A DNA stretch of 64,000 nucleotides. It comes from Anaeroglomus sp964630775 (lineage in GTDB: Bacteria > Planctomycetota > Phycisphaerae > Sedimentisphaerales > Anaerohalosphaeraceae). Position 1 is the first letter of the stretch; the number at the start of each line of letters is the position of its first letter. Positions 54,026-63,940 of this stretch are shown in pieces. The notes beneath the pieces are model-generated. The model worked only from the letters and a program-made list of their open reading frames with translations. It was not told the origin of the DNA and did not search any database. The DNA lies in assembly GCA_964630775.1 (NCBI GenBank), contig CAZVYY010000024.1, positions 1 to 64,000 on the forward strand, given 5' to 3'. Made by a program: the position numbers and the translations under genes.

Positions 54026-57000
54026 TTAATCCCCCATCCAGTTCCCGGCCAATTCCGCGAATTCATACAGATCGATCAGGCAGTTGCCGTCTAAATCCAG
54101 ACTGCAATGAGTCTGCAGCCAGTACGGAACAAACTCCACCAGATCATCCATATTCACCTGATGATCGTCGTTCAGGTCCCCGTAAAGGGGTCTGCCTGTA
54201 ACCGCAATACTGTCGATGGCCATATCCCCCGTCGGCCCCCCCGCCGCGGCCGCCCGGAAACGAATGCGAATCGGGCCGGTGTAATTCGTCAGGTACACAA
54301 GGCACGGTGTATAGGCCTGCGACATTGAGGTGTGCTGCTGACCGCTGCGGCTCCAGATGCTGTTATGCCACGTACCGTTATGGAAAACATCCACATTCAG
54401 TGTGCCGGTACTCGCGCCGTACAGGTGATAATAGAACGTCAGCACGCGGTTATAGCCGTCGATCATCGGGCCTTGCAGGATGGCTGTATTTCCGGCGGTG
54501 TTGGCGCCGCCCGGAGACGTCTCCAGATAAACATACCAGCTACTTCCGTTGGCCCCGCCCGACGGGCCGGTATTGGGCGTCAGGGTGCCACCCGAATTAC
54601 GAGTCCAGTTGTGAGAATCCTCGCCTGAAATGTTGACCCAGTCTCCAAATCCGCTTTCAAAATCCGCTGCACTGAGCACCACCGCGCGGGTATCCATCGG
54701 CACGGCCGAGACCTGGTCGGAAACAGGACTTTCCAGAGCGTCCATATCCACAGCAGTCACCACATAATAATAGGTCGTGTAGTAACCGACATAGTTATCC
54801 GTAAATGTCGGACTATTGAGCAGCACGTTGTTCTGGCGTGTATATCCGCTTCCCGGTATTGTGGATCGGTAAACATTATACCCGGCCAGGTCACTTTCGG
54901 AATTGGCATTCCAGGTCAGGGTCACAGAACCATCACCGGCTGCGGCGGCAAGCCCGGACGGAGTCGCAGGAGGAGCAGCCAGGGTTGTAACAGCAGCCTG
55001 AGCAGAGTCGCCGCTTTGGCCGACGCTGTTGGCAGCGCTGACCACATAATAATAGGTCGTCGATTCGGACAGATCCATATCACTATAACCAGTCCCTGAT
55101 ACACCGGCAATCAGGGTATAGGGGCCGCCGGCAACAGGGGAACGCTTGACGTTATAGGTCACTGCGGCAGCAGCTTCATTCCAAATCAGATCGACCCGGC
55201 CGGGAGAGACCGCCGCCGCACTCAGGTCCGTCGGCGTCGAAGGAATTGAAGCGGGAACCTGTTGGGCATACAACATCGCCACCTCAGGTGCACTCAATGC
55301 ATTGGCGTAGATGCGGAACTCATCGACCCGTCCATTCAGATACGGATCCGGGGAGTACTGCGACCTGCCGATATAATTTTGCGTCGTAACGCCCAGGGAG
55401 GATGGCGTCAGCGTCATCGCAGTATTGCGTCCGACTTCCGTACCGTTAACATACAGAATCCCCAGGCTGCCGTTCAGCGTAACAGCCACATGCGTCCAGG
55501 CGCCTGCAGGCAGAGCCGAGAGGCCATTGATTCGCTGCTCTGCGCCGGATCCCCCCGTGGTGATGGCAAAACGTACCGGACCCGATGTACCGCTGCGCGG
55601 CGTCAGGTACATATTCACCGAGGTATTGTTTCCAAAGTCAAATAAGCGGGACCAGCTGCCGGCCGCATCCAGATAAACCCAGGCCGCGATAGTACAGGCC
55701 GTCAGACCGTTAACCGCACCGGTCGGCAAAGACACATAGTCATTGGTTCCGTCCAGATCGACGGCATTGCTGTATTTTCCTGCCGCCCAGAGCGGACCGT
55801 TGACCAGCGTGCCGTTCCAGTTGTATCCGGTGGCATCGAAGGCGGTTGTGCCGCTGGATTCGTTGAATTTCAGATAGCTGCGAACCATGGCCGGAATCGC
55901 TTCATTGCTGTTGGGACTTTCACCGTCCGGCATGTTGGCACTGACGACATAATAGTATGTCTGCCCCGCAGTCACACGGGTATCGATGAAGCCTGTCGCA
56001 GTGATACCCGACGACAAGGTCGTATAGGGACCGCCGCCGGCGGCTGAGCGTTTAAGGTTATAGCTTGCCGCATTGGGCACAGCCGTCCAGGCCAGGTTGA
56101 CCTGGGTATCCAGAATCATCGTCGCACTCAATCCCATCGGACGATTCGTCGGTGCGGCCCAGGTATATGTCGGAAGCCAGTCGAAATAGGCCTGTGCCCC
56201 CTCTCTTGAACTCAGGCTGCAATCCGCCGGAAGACTATCGTTCAGATTGTCGAGAAGATCCCCAAGAAAACCGACGAGGTATGAGACATTGCCCTGGTTA
56301 TCCATGGCTTTTTTGATCGCATTGCCGAAACCCGCCGTGGTCCCATTGCACAGATTCCAGGGGTCATCCGGCATCGGAAACCAGAAACATTCCGTAATCA
56401 ACATCGGCCACAAATCCGCAGCAGGCTTGTATTGCGAGTTCCACAGGTTCTGCACTTTCGTGGGATTGTCGAACACGCCGCCATACGCCGGATAAAAATG
56501 GCACGCGATGCCGCAATTCGAGCCGGTAAAGGGATATAAGGCATGCTGATAAGGTGACCCCTGCCATTCCAGGGTCGGAACCCATATCACGTTATCGGCC
56601 CCCGTATCTCGAATCACATTAATGACAGGCTGTATCCAGTTTCTGAAAGCCTCAAAGTACTTGGCCTGATGATTGCCCCAGTCGCCGTTGCCCGGCAACG
56701 ATTCGATGTCAACCGGCTCGTTCATAAGCTCAAACATAATGTTGTCGGCACTCTTGACGCCCGGAGCGCCGGCAACCGTCTGCCAGAAGGTAATCAATCG
56801 CTGCTGTTCCACAACACCCGCGTTGCGGGAGCCGTTATTGGGGGTGTTAATCGGCCCCGTGGCGCTCAACACCAGGTATAATCCGCGAAGCCTGAGATGG
56901 TCGGCATAGGGAACAATAAAGTTCTGGATCCAGCCGTTGAACTGGGTGGGATTAACCAGGCCGTCCTGTTGCGTCCAGCCGCCGATCGCATCGGTATTGA

Positions 57001-57355
57001 CACGCACAAAACTGCAATACCATCCATAATCCCGGCCATATTTGGGGGTGGTGTCGCTCATCACGGTCGCTGCGGCCTTCATATAGTTCAAAAAGCCGGC
57101 AACGTTGCTCGGATTAGTCCAGTCGGACGGGTTGCTGTACCACCGCCCTCCACCGTTAAACCAGGTCTCTGTCGGCTGCATCCATCCATGCAGAAGCACG
57201 TTCTTGCCGCTGGGGTCCTGGAGAAATCGTCCCGAAACGTGCAATTTAGGCGTTGCCATACCCTGATAGCCATACACGCTGCCGGTCCATGCCGAAACCA
57301 TCAGCACAACCAGACTGTAAACCCAATACGCTTGATGTGGATTCTTTTTAATCAT
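54026..57355 (-). CDS. GH5-type glycosidase with FN3, LamG, MAM and dockerin-like parts
   Basis: A 1109-residue exported enzyme (signal peptide about 1-29). The clan GH-A barrel (about 35-400) has acid/base Glu213 in FELMNEP and nucleophile Glu322 in LITECFW, which fits GH5 endoglucanases or mannanases; I cannot name the subfamily. The rest repeats the layout of the GH43-GH30 protein: FN3 (about 402-490), LamG (about 492-700), two FN3 domains (about 708-890), a MAM-like domain (about 897-1045; GDWVNISGEDSHNWTR is identical in both) and a dockerin-like tail (DLNDDHQVNMDD, DLDGNCLID). The ribosome site is weak. A copy of the interspersed repeat lies just upstream. Confidence 0.87.
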   Translation of the reverse strand: MIKKNPHQAYWVYSLVVLMVSAWTGSVYGYQGMATPKLHVSGRFLQDPSGKNVLLHGWMQPTETWFNGGGRWYSNPSDWTNPSNVAGFLNYMKAAATVMSDTTPKYGRDYGWYCSFVRVNTDAIGGWTQQDGLVNPTQFNGWIQNFIVPYADHLRLRGLYLVLSATGPINTPNNGSRNAGVVEQQRLITFWQTVAGAPGVKSADNIMFELMNEPVDIESLPGNGDWGNHQAKYFEAFRNWIQPVINVIRDTGADNVIWVPTLEWQGSPYQHALYPFTGSNCGIACHFYPAYGGVFDNPTKVQNLWNSQYKPAADLWPMLITECFWFPMPDDPWNLCNGTTAGFGNAIKKAMDNQGNVSYLVGFLGDLLDNLNDSLPADCSLSSREGAQAYFDWLPTYTWAAPTNRPMGLSATMILDTQVNLAWTAVPNAASYNLKRSAAGGGPYTTLSSGITATGFIDTRVTAGQTYYYVVSANMPDGESPNSNEAIPAMVRSYLKFNESSGTTAFDATGYNWNGTLVNGPLWAAGKYSNAVDLDGTNDYVSLPTGAVNGLTACTIAAWVYLDAAGSWSRLFDFGNNTSVNMYLTPRSGTSGPVRFAITTGGSGAEQRINGLSALPAGAWTHVAVTLNGSLGILYVNGTEVGRNTAMTLTPSSLGVTTQNYIGRSQYSPDPYLNGRVDEFRIYANALSAPEVAMLYAQQVPASIPSTPTDLSAAAVSPGRVDLIWNEAAAAVTYNVKRSPVAGGPYTLIAGVSGTGYSDMDLSESTTYYYVVSAANSVGQSGDSAQAAVTTLAAPPATPSGLAAAAGDGSVTLTWNANSESDLAGYNVYRSTIPGSGYTRQNNVLLNSPTFTDNYVGYYTTYYYVVTAVDMDALESPVSDQVSAVPMDTRAVVLSAADFESGFGDWVNISGEDSHNWTRNSGGTLTPNTGPSGGANGSSWYVYLETSPGGANTAGNTAILQGPMIDGYNRVLTFYYHLYGASTGTLNVDVFHNGTWHNSIWSRSGQQHTSMSQAYTPCLVYLTNYTGPIRIRFRAAAAGGPTGDMAIDSIAVTGRPLYGDLNDDHQVNMDDLVEFVPYWLQTHCSLDLDGNCLIDLYEFAELAGNWMGD

Positions 57356-57387
57356 AATGTCGCTTTTTTTCGCTGAGGATATCGATA

Positions 57388-57488
57388 CGGATCCTGCATG
57401 AAATTTTTCGGTTCGTCGCGGCGAAGTATAACAGCTTCAACCACGTGCTTCTTTTGCTCGTGGAATAATCATCCCCGCTGGGTATATG
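57388..57488. repeat. Interspersed intergenic repeat, copy D
   Basis: GTGCTTCTTTTGCTCGTGGA and ATAATCATCCCCGCTGGGTA match copy A and the right end of copy B. CCACG and CGTGG form a stem around the TGCTTCTTTTGCT loop. It lies between the third LamG gene's terminator and the GH5 start. Confidence 0.65.
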
Positions 57489-57546
57489 CAATTGCAATCC
57501 TTTGGGGCTGCGCCGACATAATTCTGGTGCCGGAGTCCAAAAAAAA

Positions 57547-57579
57547 GGTTTGAGGGCATTGCGAGAACGCCCTCAAACC
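57547..57579 (-). terminator. Intrinsic terminator after the third LamG gene
   Basis: A perfect 11-bp stem (GGTTTGAGGGC/GCCCTCAAACC) encloses an 11-base loop. On the minus strand eight T residues follow directly (57539-57546). It stands 15 bases past the LamG stop codon. Confidence 0.92.
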
Positions 57580-57594
57580 AGGGTCAATCAAACG

Positions 57595-59796
57595 TTACTG
57601 CTGCGGGTAAATCCGGTTGTCATTAAGCCAATCTTTGGCCAGTTCTGCAAAGTCAGTAATATCCACCCTGCAGTCACCATTGGTATCAAACCGCATGTTT
57701 TCGGTACCTTCTCTGTTGCATACCGACACGTTCATGACATTCGCATAGTCCTGTGCAATCTGGGCGGCGCTGCGGGCATAGTTATAAATCCTGACATCGT
57801 CAATCTTGCCGCAGAAAAATTCGCTGGCGTTGTCATTATTGCAGCCCAGCTTGAATCCCGAATTGGCGCCGGTACCGTAGGTAAATCCGGTCGCCGTCGA
57901 GATCTGTACGCCGTTGTTATACATCTTGGTTGCCCCGGAGGCGATATCATAGGTGGCCACAATATAGTGCCAATTGTTCTGCGACAGGCTGGTCGCCACT
58001 CTGCCGGCCCCGCCTTCGCGTTCAAAGCTGATTTCGCCCGTACCCGGGTTCTTGTCGATGCGCCACATCATATTAGCGGCACTCCAGGAACCTCGGCGGT
58101 TGATAATACCCTGCCAGTTGGTATTATTCTCAGTCCACTGGACCCAGAAAGCAACCGTCAGGCCGTTGCCCATGGCTTCCATATCCACGTCGCCGGCGCT
58201 GGCATATTGACCCCATACGTTCGGGTCGGCCGGATTGAGGTTATTGAAAGACAGAGCTGCCCCCTCACCCAGTTGAGGCACACCCTCAACCAGACTGGGA
58301 TAATCCGAACCCGTGGTCATCAGCTTCATACCATATCCGCCAACCACATCCGGAGACACTCCGCCTATCACCTCATCCAGCGGGTAATGAATTATCAGAC
58401 GCTTGGTCATCACCAGGCCTGCCGCACTGTTGACCGGATCGGTTCCGGACATGTCGTTGTCAACCTGGCAATAGTACTGCCCTTCATCGGCCAGTTGGAC
58501 ATCATAGATAGTCAGGGTGTTGGTTTTGGTCCCCGAATAATCCGCCCCGTCGGACAATGCCGCATCCGGCGTACCCACCTTGAACCACTGATACGAGGTC
58601 GTATTGACAGCCGTCACCGACAGGGTCAGACTGGCCGTTCCCGCATCGACGACACTCTTGGCGGGACTTACCGCGCTGACCGTAGCCGACTGGCCGACGG
58701 TTGTGAATTTCCAGACCGACCCGACGGTCTTGATATCCGGTCCGCCGAGGGTATTGGGTTCATACGCATCCACTCTCCAGTAGTACGTCGTGCTGTACGC
58801 CAGGGTGCCCGTATCCCATGTCGTCGTCGCCGCCGGCGCCTTGGACAGTTTCTTATACGCCGGCTTCATGCTCAGATTCGGATCATTTTCGGGCCCGAAA
58901 TACAGATCGATATGTGTCACTGCCGGGTCTATTACGATCCAGCTCAAATCCTGGTTGATCGGTGCATAAGGCTCGCCATTGGCCGGTTCATTAATCGCAA
59001 TCTTGGTCGGGACATCTTCGGTAATAAGTATGCGATCGATTGAAATATTGACATTGGGGTTTTCCGATTGGACAAACGAGGCTGCATAACCCATAGTCAA
59101 TTCATTCGTGATGCCGGCAGCCGCAATTGACCCGGCCAGCGAACCCGACAGCAGGGTGATCGTGTCGCCTTCAATGACCAACTCATAACCGTCCGGACTG
59201 ATATCCAGAGTAATATCCAGTACCGGGGTAAAGTTGCGTGTTCCCGTATTCCAGTTCAGCGTGTCAAAGGTCCAGGTCGCCAGCACTTTTTTGGTATCGT
59301 CATTGGCCTCATAAAACAACACCGAGGTCCCGTTCCATCCGCCGCTGCCGCCCGCCGCCGTCAGGGAATTGTTTTCAAACTGAATCCAGAACCCGGTCGG
59401 CAATCCATTGTCGTAGTCAAAGGCCAGAGAACTTCCCTCGACACCGATAATATTCCGAGCCGTCGATCCGCTGGTGGTGTTATTGGCCACGGCAAAGCTG
59501 ACGCCTCGAAACTCGAAACGCGAAAGGCCATTGCCCAGAGCCGCTCCATCCTTGGAGGCAATCGAACATCGGGACCCGCCGTGAACCGGATTGTTCAGCG
59601 TGACTTTGGAGTTCGCTTCGGTGACGGTGGCACTCCATTGACCGTCCCAGGAATTAAACCCGGTACCCACGCCCGTGGTGTTGGTTCCGATTGCGCCATC
59701 GTCAAAGTGATCGTCCACCTTGACGTCGCCCAGGGCCAGGGGCGACAACACCCCCACCACAAACACAACAACTGCAGCAAACATTGACTTACTCAT
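57595..59796 (-). CDS. Exported LamG/Ig-like protein with dockerin-like C-terminus (triad 3)
   Basis: A 733-residue secreted protein (signal peptide about 1-23). Residues about 24-255 form a beta-sandwich-like domain (VDDHFDDGAIG at the start) absent from the other two triad proteins. FN3-like (about 256-370), Ig-like (about 375-470, DEGQYYCQVDND), LamG (about 480-690) and a tail with DTNGDCRVD then DFAELAKDWLND follow. GGAGG is 8 bases before the ATG. It is 223 bp downstream of the triad 3 FecR gene; that gap holds repeat copy E. Binding to a glycan is plausible from the folds. Confidence 0.8.
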   Translation of the reverse strand: MSKSMFAAVVVFVVGVLSPLALGDVKVDDHFDDGAIGTNTTGVGTGFNSWDGQWSATVTEANSKVTLNNPVHGGSRCSIASKDGAALGNGLSRFEFRGVSFAVANNTTSGSTARNIIGVEGSSLAFDYDNGLPTGFWIQFENNSLTAAGGSGGWNGTSVLFYEANDDTKKVLATWTFDTLNWNTGTRNFTPVLDITLDISPDGYELVIEGDTITLLSGSLAGSIAAAGITNELTMGYAASFVQSENPNVNISIDRILITEDVPTKIAINEPANGEPYAPINQDLSWIVIDPAVTHIDLYFGPENDPNLSMKPAYKKLSKAPAATTTWDTGTLAYSTTYYWRVDAYEPNTLGGPDIKTVGSVWKFTTVGQSATVSAVSPAKSVVDAGTASLTLSVTAVNTTSYQWFKVGTPDAALSDGADYSGTKTNTLTIYDVQLADEGQYYCQVDNDMSGTDPVNSAAGLVMTKRLIIHYPLDEVIGGVSPDVVGGYGMKLMTTGSDYPSLVEGVPQLGEGAALSFNNLNPADPNVWGQYASAGDVDMEAMGNGLTVAFWVQWTENNTNWQGIINRRGSWSAANMMWRIDKNPGTGEISFEREGGAGRVATSLSQNNWHYIVATYDIASGATKMYNNGVQISTATGFTYGTGANSGFKLGCNNDNASEFFCGKIDDVRIYNYARSAAQIAQDYANVMNVSVCNREGTENMRFDTNGDCRVDITDFAELAKDWLNDNRIYPQQ

Positions 59797-59888
59797 TGTA
59801 AATCCTCCAAAAGAACATTATTTCAACGAAACACTCTTTTATACGCACGGCAATCCTATCCATGACCGGTGTAAATACCTTCCAGGAG

Positions 59889-59985
59889 GCGATGCCGGTC
59901 TGTTCACATTAGTCCGTGTTGGCGCGGCTTAAAAATTCTCGGCTTCCGGCAGCCGCTTTACCACCGCAGTGCATGCGACAGCCCC
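59889..59985. repeat. Interspersed intergenic repeat, copy E
   Basis: GGCGCGGCTTAAAAATTCTC, then CAGCCGCTTTACCACCGC, parallels copy B (CCGCGGCTTAAGAGCTTTC and CAGCTTTATCACCACGGC). It is the most diverged of the five copies, and it lies between the FecR and LamG genes of triad 3, as copy A does in triad 2. Confidence 0.5.
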
Positions 59986-60019
59986 GCCTTTGAACAACGC
60001 ACCCTTGTTTTGTCTCAAA

Positions 60020-61696
60020 TCAAAACCCCTGACCGCCCGATTCCAGCACCAGAACGGGTTCGGCAAAAACACACCAGTTCTCATGAAGCGTACTGTTGGC
60101 CATATAATCTACCTGATCAACATTTTCCGATGTCGCTAATGTCAGAAAACGGTCCGTATCTTTGAGGCTGACCGAAACACGGTTCAAAACTCCCTTCTGG
60201 GTATACCCAACGAGCGAATAACGCAGTTGCCCGTCCACCAGGACGTAAAAGTTCGCATTGGACCGTTTCCCGTCAAAATCGACCAGCCCGACTTCGGATT
60301 CAAATCGATGAATCTTCAAGTGATAGCCGCTGCGAATGGCATCCAGATCAAAGGTTATCCCATGATTTGAATTCTGCATGACAATACAGGATTTACCAAG
60401 ATCGCTGTATTCCTGTCCGCCAAACTGAATCGTACGGGGCTGTCCGTCGATAACAAATGCTCCCGGCTTCGGATTGGCAATCAAATCCGCACAATAAACC
60501 CCGTTGGTGAACGGGAATCCCTCAAATACATCACCGCGGCTGCTGACGACGGTGCTGCCGTTCGGTATAAAAATGCCATCAATAAATGGGGCGTCCTCAA
60601 TGGGCATATAGGTCTCAAAAATAGAGGTATGCCCCCAGCGTATCTCCGTGGTAAAGCCCTTCTCATAATTCAAACGCTCTTCGGAACTGCCGGTTCCCAG
60701 GCCATTGCCTTTTCTGACGATATCCGCCAGGTCAAGAGTAGAGCGTCCATTCCAGATGATTTGATTTTCGGAATTGATGTTCCGAATGAATACGGTGTCA
60801 TTAAATGCGATGTCGGAAATCTCCGATGTGCGGCCCGAAATCTTTTTGGCGCCCCCCCGGCCGACTTCCACGCCGTCCTGCATGGATTTCACGCCGGCAA
60901 CCAGTTTTGTTTTGCCTTGCATCACATACAGAGAGGTCCCTCCATGAATATCAGCCTGCACTCCAAATTCAGTGCCCAAATCGATAATTTTCGCATTGTC
61001 CGTATACACAGAAAACCCGATTGCCTGATGGGGTACAATGGCATAGAGCTTGCCGTATCGAAGTGTAACCTGGTCTCTGCCGGGAATGTGAAACGACGCC
61101 GGCCCCTCAATCGTGACCAGGGTATTATTATCAAATTGAAATTTAGCACAGCCTTCCAGCAGCTCAATATCTTTTCGACCGGTAAAAATGGAGACCCCCC
61201 TTTCCATCCCCCCGTCCACGTTGCCCCATCGGGCATTGATGCTGTCCGACAATACAGCGACTTCATACTCTGTCGTCGGAACAAAATAGACAAACACAAA
61301 CAATAACAGGGCTGCCGCCGCCGTTGCGCACAGAGTTATCAGCGAATTCCGGTTTACGCGGTACCGGATATGTTCCTTTTGTACCTTGTGAATCACCTCT
61401 TTGGGTTTTTCAGGAACAGGAACCTCTATGGCCGGAGATCGGTTTTCTTCATTTGCAAGCAGTTGCAGTAAGGTATTATGCTTCTCACGGGTATCGCTGG
61501 TTTTATTGAATACTTCAATGCTGCCCGCGGAAGACAGTTCGGTATAAATTTCCATCAGTTCAGTATAATCCCGAATCTTTGCCGGATCCGTCTTCAGCAT
61601 CAGGTCAAACTGCTTCATCTGCTCGGGAGTAATCTCTCCCTGCAAAGCCAGCAAAAACAATTCCGTAAAATCCAAATGATCGTTTTTTTCAAGCAT
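60020..61696 (-). CDS. FecR-type anti-sigma membrane protein with NPCBM-like C-terminus (triad 3)
   Basis: A 558-residue homologue of the FecR proteins at 2633 and 28095. Cytoplasmic part 1-115 (PEQMKQFDLMLKTDP in the sigma-binding region), transmembrane helix about 117-140, FecR-type domain about 145-300 (IIDLGTEFGVQADIHGG), then APFIDGIFIPNG and GITFDLDAIRS leading into the NPCBM-like end (FYVLVDGQLRYSL, DRFLTLATSENV, ENWCVFAEPVLVLE). Its start overlaps the sigma gene by 8 bases. The role is inferred as sigma-factor control in response to an extracytoplasmic ligand. Confidence 0.82.
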   Translation of the reverse strand: MLEKNDHLDFTELFLLALQGEITPEQMKQFDLMLKTDPAKIRDYTELMEIYTELSSAGSIEVFNKTSDTREKHNTLLQLLANEENRSPAIEVPVPEKPKEVIHKVQKEHIRYRVNRNSLITLCATAAAALLLFVFVYFVPTTEYEVAVLSDSINARWGNVDGGMERGVSIFTGRKDIELLEGCAKFQFDNNTLVTIEGPASFHIPGRDQVTLRYGKLYAIVPHQAIGFSVYTDNAKIIDLGTEFGVQADIHGGTSLYVMQGKTKLVAGVKSMQDGVEVGRGGAKKISGRTSEISDIAFNDTVFIRNINSENQIIWNGRSTLDLADIVRKGNGLGTGSSEERLNYEKGFTTEIRWGHTSIFETYMPIEDAPFIDGIFIPNGSTVVSSRGDVFEGFPFTNGVYCADLIANPKPGAFVIDGQPRTIQFGGQEYSDLGKSCIVMQNSNHGITFDLDAIRSGYHLKIHRFESEVGLVDFDGKRSNANFYVLVDGQLRYSLVGYTQKGVLNRVSVSLKDTDRFLTLATSENVDQVDYMANSTLHENWCVFAEPVLVLESGGQGF

Positions 61697-62216
61697 TGGT
61701 TTCCCACACTAAGAGCGTTTGCCTGATGCATTTCTGAAGATTCGCATGAATTCGTGCCATGATTTTATAGATGCCGGTTTTAGAGATATTCAATTGTTCG
61801 GCGATTTGATTGTAATGCAAACCGGTATCATAATGCATCGACAGTTTTCTGCGGTCGGCCTCTTTTAATTTGTTAAGACATCCCTGCAGGGCATTCTTCC
61901 GCTGTTCATAATGGCGTTCATTTTCAGATATGATTTGCGTAATTTTTTCGTACACGTCATGACTCAGAAAAAGCCCTTTGTTCTGTTGTTTTTTGCGATA
62001 GTCAAGTATCCGATATCTGGCGATTGCAATGCCCCAGGAGGCAAAATTGGTTCCTGCTTCAAAGTGATCAAACATCCTCCACATCTCGGCCGCCGTTTGC
62101 TGCATAATGTCTTCAGCATCAGACCAATGATGCACCATGTTGAGAACATACAAAAATATCTTTTTTTGTTCTCTTGAATATAATTCTATAAAAAGTGTCT
62201 TGTCAGTCAGGGCCAT
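61689..62216 (-). CDS. ECF sigma-70 factor (triad 3)
   Basis: A 175-residue ECF sigma factor when started at the ATG at 62216 (MALTDKTLFIELYS); the frame extends to an ATG at 62267, and neither start has a good ribosome site. Region 2: WSDAEDIMQQTAAEMWRMFDHF and FASWGIAIARYRILDYRK. Region 4: RRKLSMHYDTGLHYNQIAEQL with recognition helix SKTGIYKIMARI. It overlaps the FecR gene by 8 bases. Confidence 0.86.
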   Translation of the reverse strand: MALTDKTLFIELYSREQKKIFLYVLNMVHHWSDAEDIMQQTAAEMWRMFDHFEAGTNFASWGIAIARYRILDYRKKQQNKGLFLSHDVYEKITQIISENERHYEQRKNALQGCLNKLKEADRRKLSMHYDTGLHYNQIAEQLNISKTGIYKIMARIHANLQKCIRQTLLVWETNA

Positions 62217-62539
62217 AACACCAATTTTCTGCTTGCTCCAAAGTATCCGCATAATAATCCATATCATTCACAACTATATAGAGATGTTATTTCGCCGTTT
62301 GGATGAAAAAAATATATTTTTTTGCGTTCGACCGATAATTTCGATAAAAGCGGATATAAAAACAACCGGAAACGATCCGGCTTTTCATGCAATCAGGGCT
62401 TTGCTCACGACAACCACAATGAGGACCAACCACGCGGGATGAAAGCAAATCTTGTGCAACGGACACAAACTACTTTTTTAACACATGACAATAAAAAAGA
62501 CAAGAACCATAAATCCTTGCCTTTGCCTTAGTTACATAT
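62217..62539. other. Intergenic region between sigma gene 3 and tRNA-Lys
   Basis: It is AT-rich, with no gene that I can support and no repeat copy. It should contain the promoter of the triad 3 operon on the minus strand, but I saw no clear -35/-10 pair. Confidence 0.45.
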
Positions 62540-62612
<73 letters not shown>

Positions 62613-62794
62613 GAACTGGGAAAAACGAAAATATTACCGAGAAATCGCGGTATTTCAACACAATTTTACACTATTTTTAAAGAAATACAAGACGTCGCCC
62701 AAACCTGTCGTTTAAGGTCGGTTTTTCTTGACAGTTCCCTGTAAAGGACTACAATTGTCGAAAAATAAAAAAGACTTAGGCAGCGGAGGCCTGT

Positions 62795-63937
62795 TTGGCA
62801 GAAACCATAAACAAAAATAACCCGGCCGGGATCGATTTACAGACCGACCCGACACAGCATCGGATTACTGTGACCGGAAGACTGGATGCAGTGACGGTAC
62901 CTAAGCTATGGGGCAAAGTCCCATCGCTGTGTGCGGCATTGTCGCCTAAACCCCTGATTATTGATATCAAACAGGTTCCTTTTTGTGACGGGGCCGGAGC
63001 CGCATTTCTATTTGAACTGGAACTCGAAGCCCGCAAATATACCCAGGACATTCAAATTTCCCATTCCAACCCGGAATTGCAGGAACTGTTCCAGCGGGTG
63101 GATAAAGCCAGGGTCAAGAGTGTCCTGGCCACGCCCATACCCCAGACCAACGCCATTACCGAAATCGGCAAAACCGTCTGTCATTTATGTGAGGACTTCA
63201 GGGACCTGTTTGTATTCCTCGGCCACCTGCTCAGTTCGTTTCAGTGGACCGCCCTTCACCTGCACCGGATTCGCTGGGCGGATTCCTTCAAATTGATTGA
63301 GCTGGTCGGCGTCAACGCCGTTGGAATTACCGTCCTGCTGGGCTTTCTCTTCGGCTTGATTATGGCCTTCAGCGCCGCCATGCCCCTGCGGCAGTTCGGA
63401 GTCGAAGTCTATGTCTCTGACCTGGTTGCCATCGCGATGGTGCGCGTGCTGGGACCCTTCATCACCGCAATTATCATCGCAGGGCGTACCGGTTCCGCCT
63501 TCGCCGCCGAACTGGGCACCATGAAAATCAACAACGAACTGGATGCCCTCAACGTCATGAGCCTGGAACCCATGCGATTTCTGGTTGTGCCCAGAGTCGT
63601 CAGCACCATTCTGATGGCCCCCCTGCTGGCGGTGTTGACCAATGTGGCCGGACTGATTGGCTCAGGCCTGGTGATTATCTCGCTGGGGTATGCCGTCGGA
63701 ACCTATTATGACCATGTTCAATATATTCTGACCATGACGGATGTGTTTGTCGGTCTTTTTAAAGCCCTTGTGTTCGGTGGACTGGTCGGCGGCGTGGGCT
63801 GCCTTCGCGGTCTGCAGACCGAATCCGGAGCCGGTGCGGTGGGAATCTCAACCACCCGCGCCGTCGTCAGCGGCATCGTCCTGATTGTACTGGCCGAAGG
63901 AATCTTTTCAGTCCTGTTATACGTTCTGGATATATAA
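62795..63937 (+). CDS. STAS-MlaE fusion: ABC lipid transporter permease
   Basis: A 380-residue inner-membrane permease of the MlaE/YrbE family. An N-terminal STAS domain (about 10-110, LIIDIKQVPFCDGAGAAFLF) precedes the permease domain (about 130-378), which has the conserved AGRTGSAFAAELGTMKINNELDAL block and several hydrophobic helices. In the Mla system the permease moves phospholipids between inner and outer membranes with an ATPase (MlaF) and an MCE protein (MlaD); STAS is often a separate protein (MlaB). The start is TTG, placed 5 bases after GGAGG. The ATPase gene follows after 3 bases. Confidence 0.88.
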   Translation: MAETINKNNPAGIDLQTDPTQHRITVTGRLDAVTVPKLWGKVPSLCAALSPKPLIIDIKQVPFCDGAGAAFLFELELEARKYTQDIQISHSNPELQELFQRVDKARVKSVLATPIPQTNAITEIGKTVCHLCEDFRDLFVFLGHLLSSFQWTALHLHRIRWADSFKLIELVGVNAVGITVLLGFLFGLIMAFSAAMPLRQFGVEVYVSDLVAIAMVRVLGPFITAIIIAGRTGSAFAAELGTMKINNELDALNVMSLEPMRFLVVPRVVSTILMAPLLAVLTNVAGLIGSGLVIISLGYAVGTYYDHVQYILTMTDVFVGLFKALVFGGLVGGVGCLRGLQTESGAGAVGISTTRAVVSGIVLIVLAEGIFSVLLYVLDI

Positions 63938-63940
63938 GCA

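Noticed and set aside
57502..59043. 513-codon plus-strand frame opposite the triad 3 LamG gene
   Set aside because: It lies antisense to a gene with a good ribosome site, signal peptide and domains. Its translation shows no domain and reflects codon bias of the real strand.
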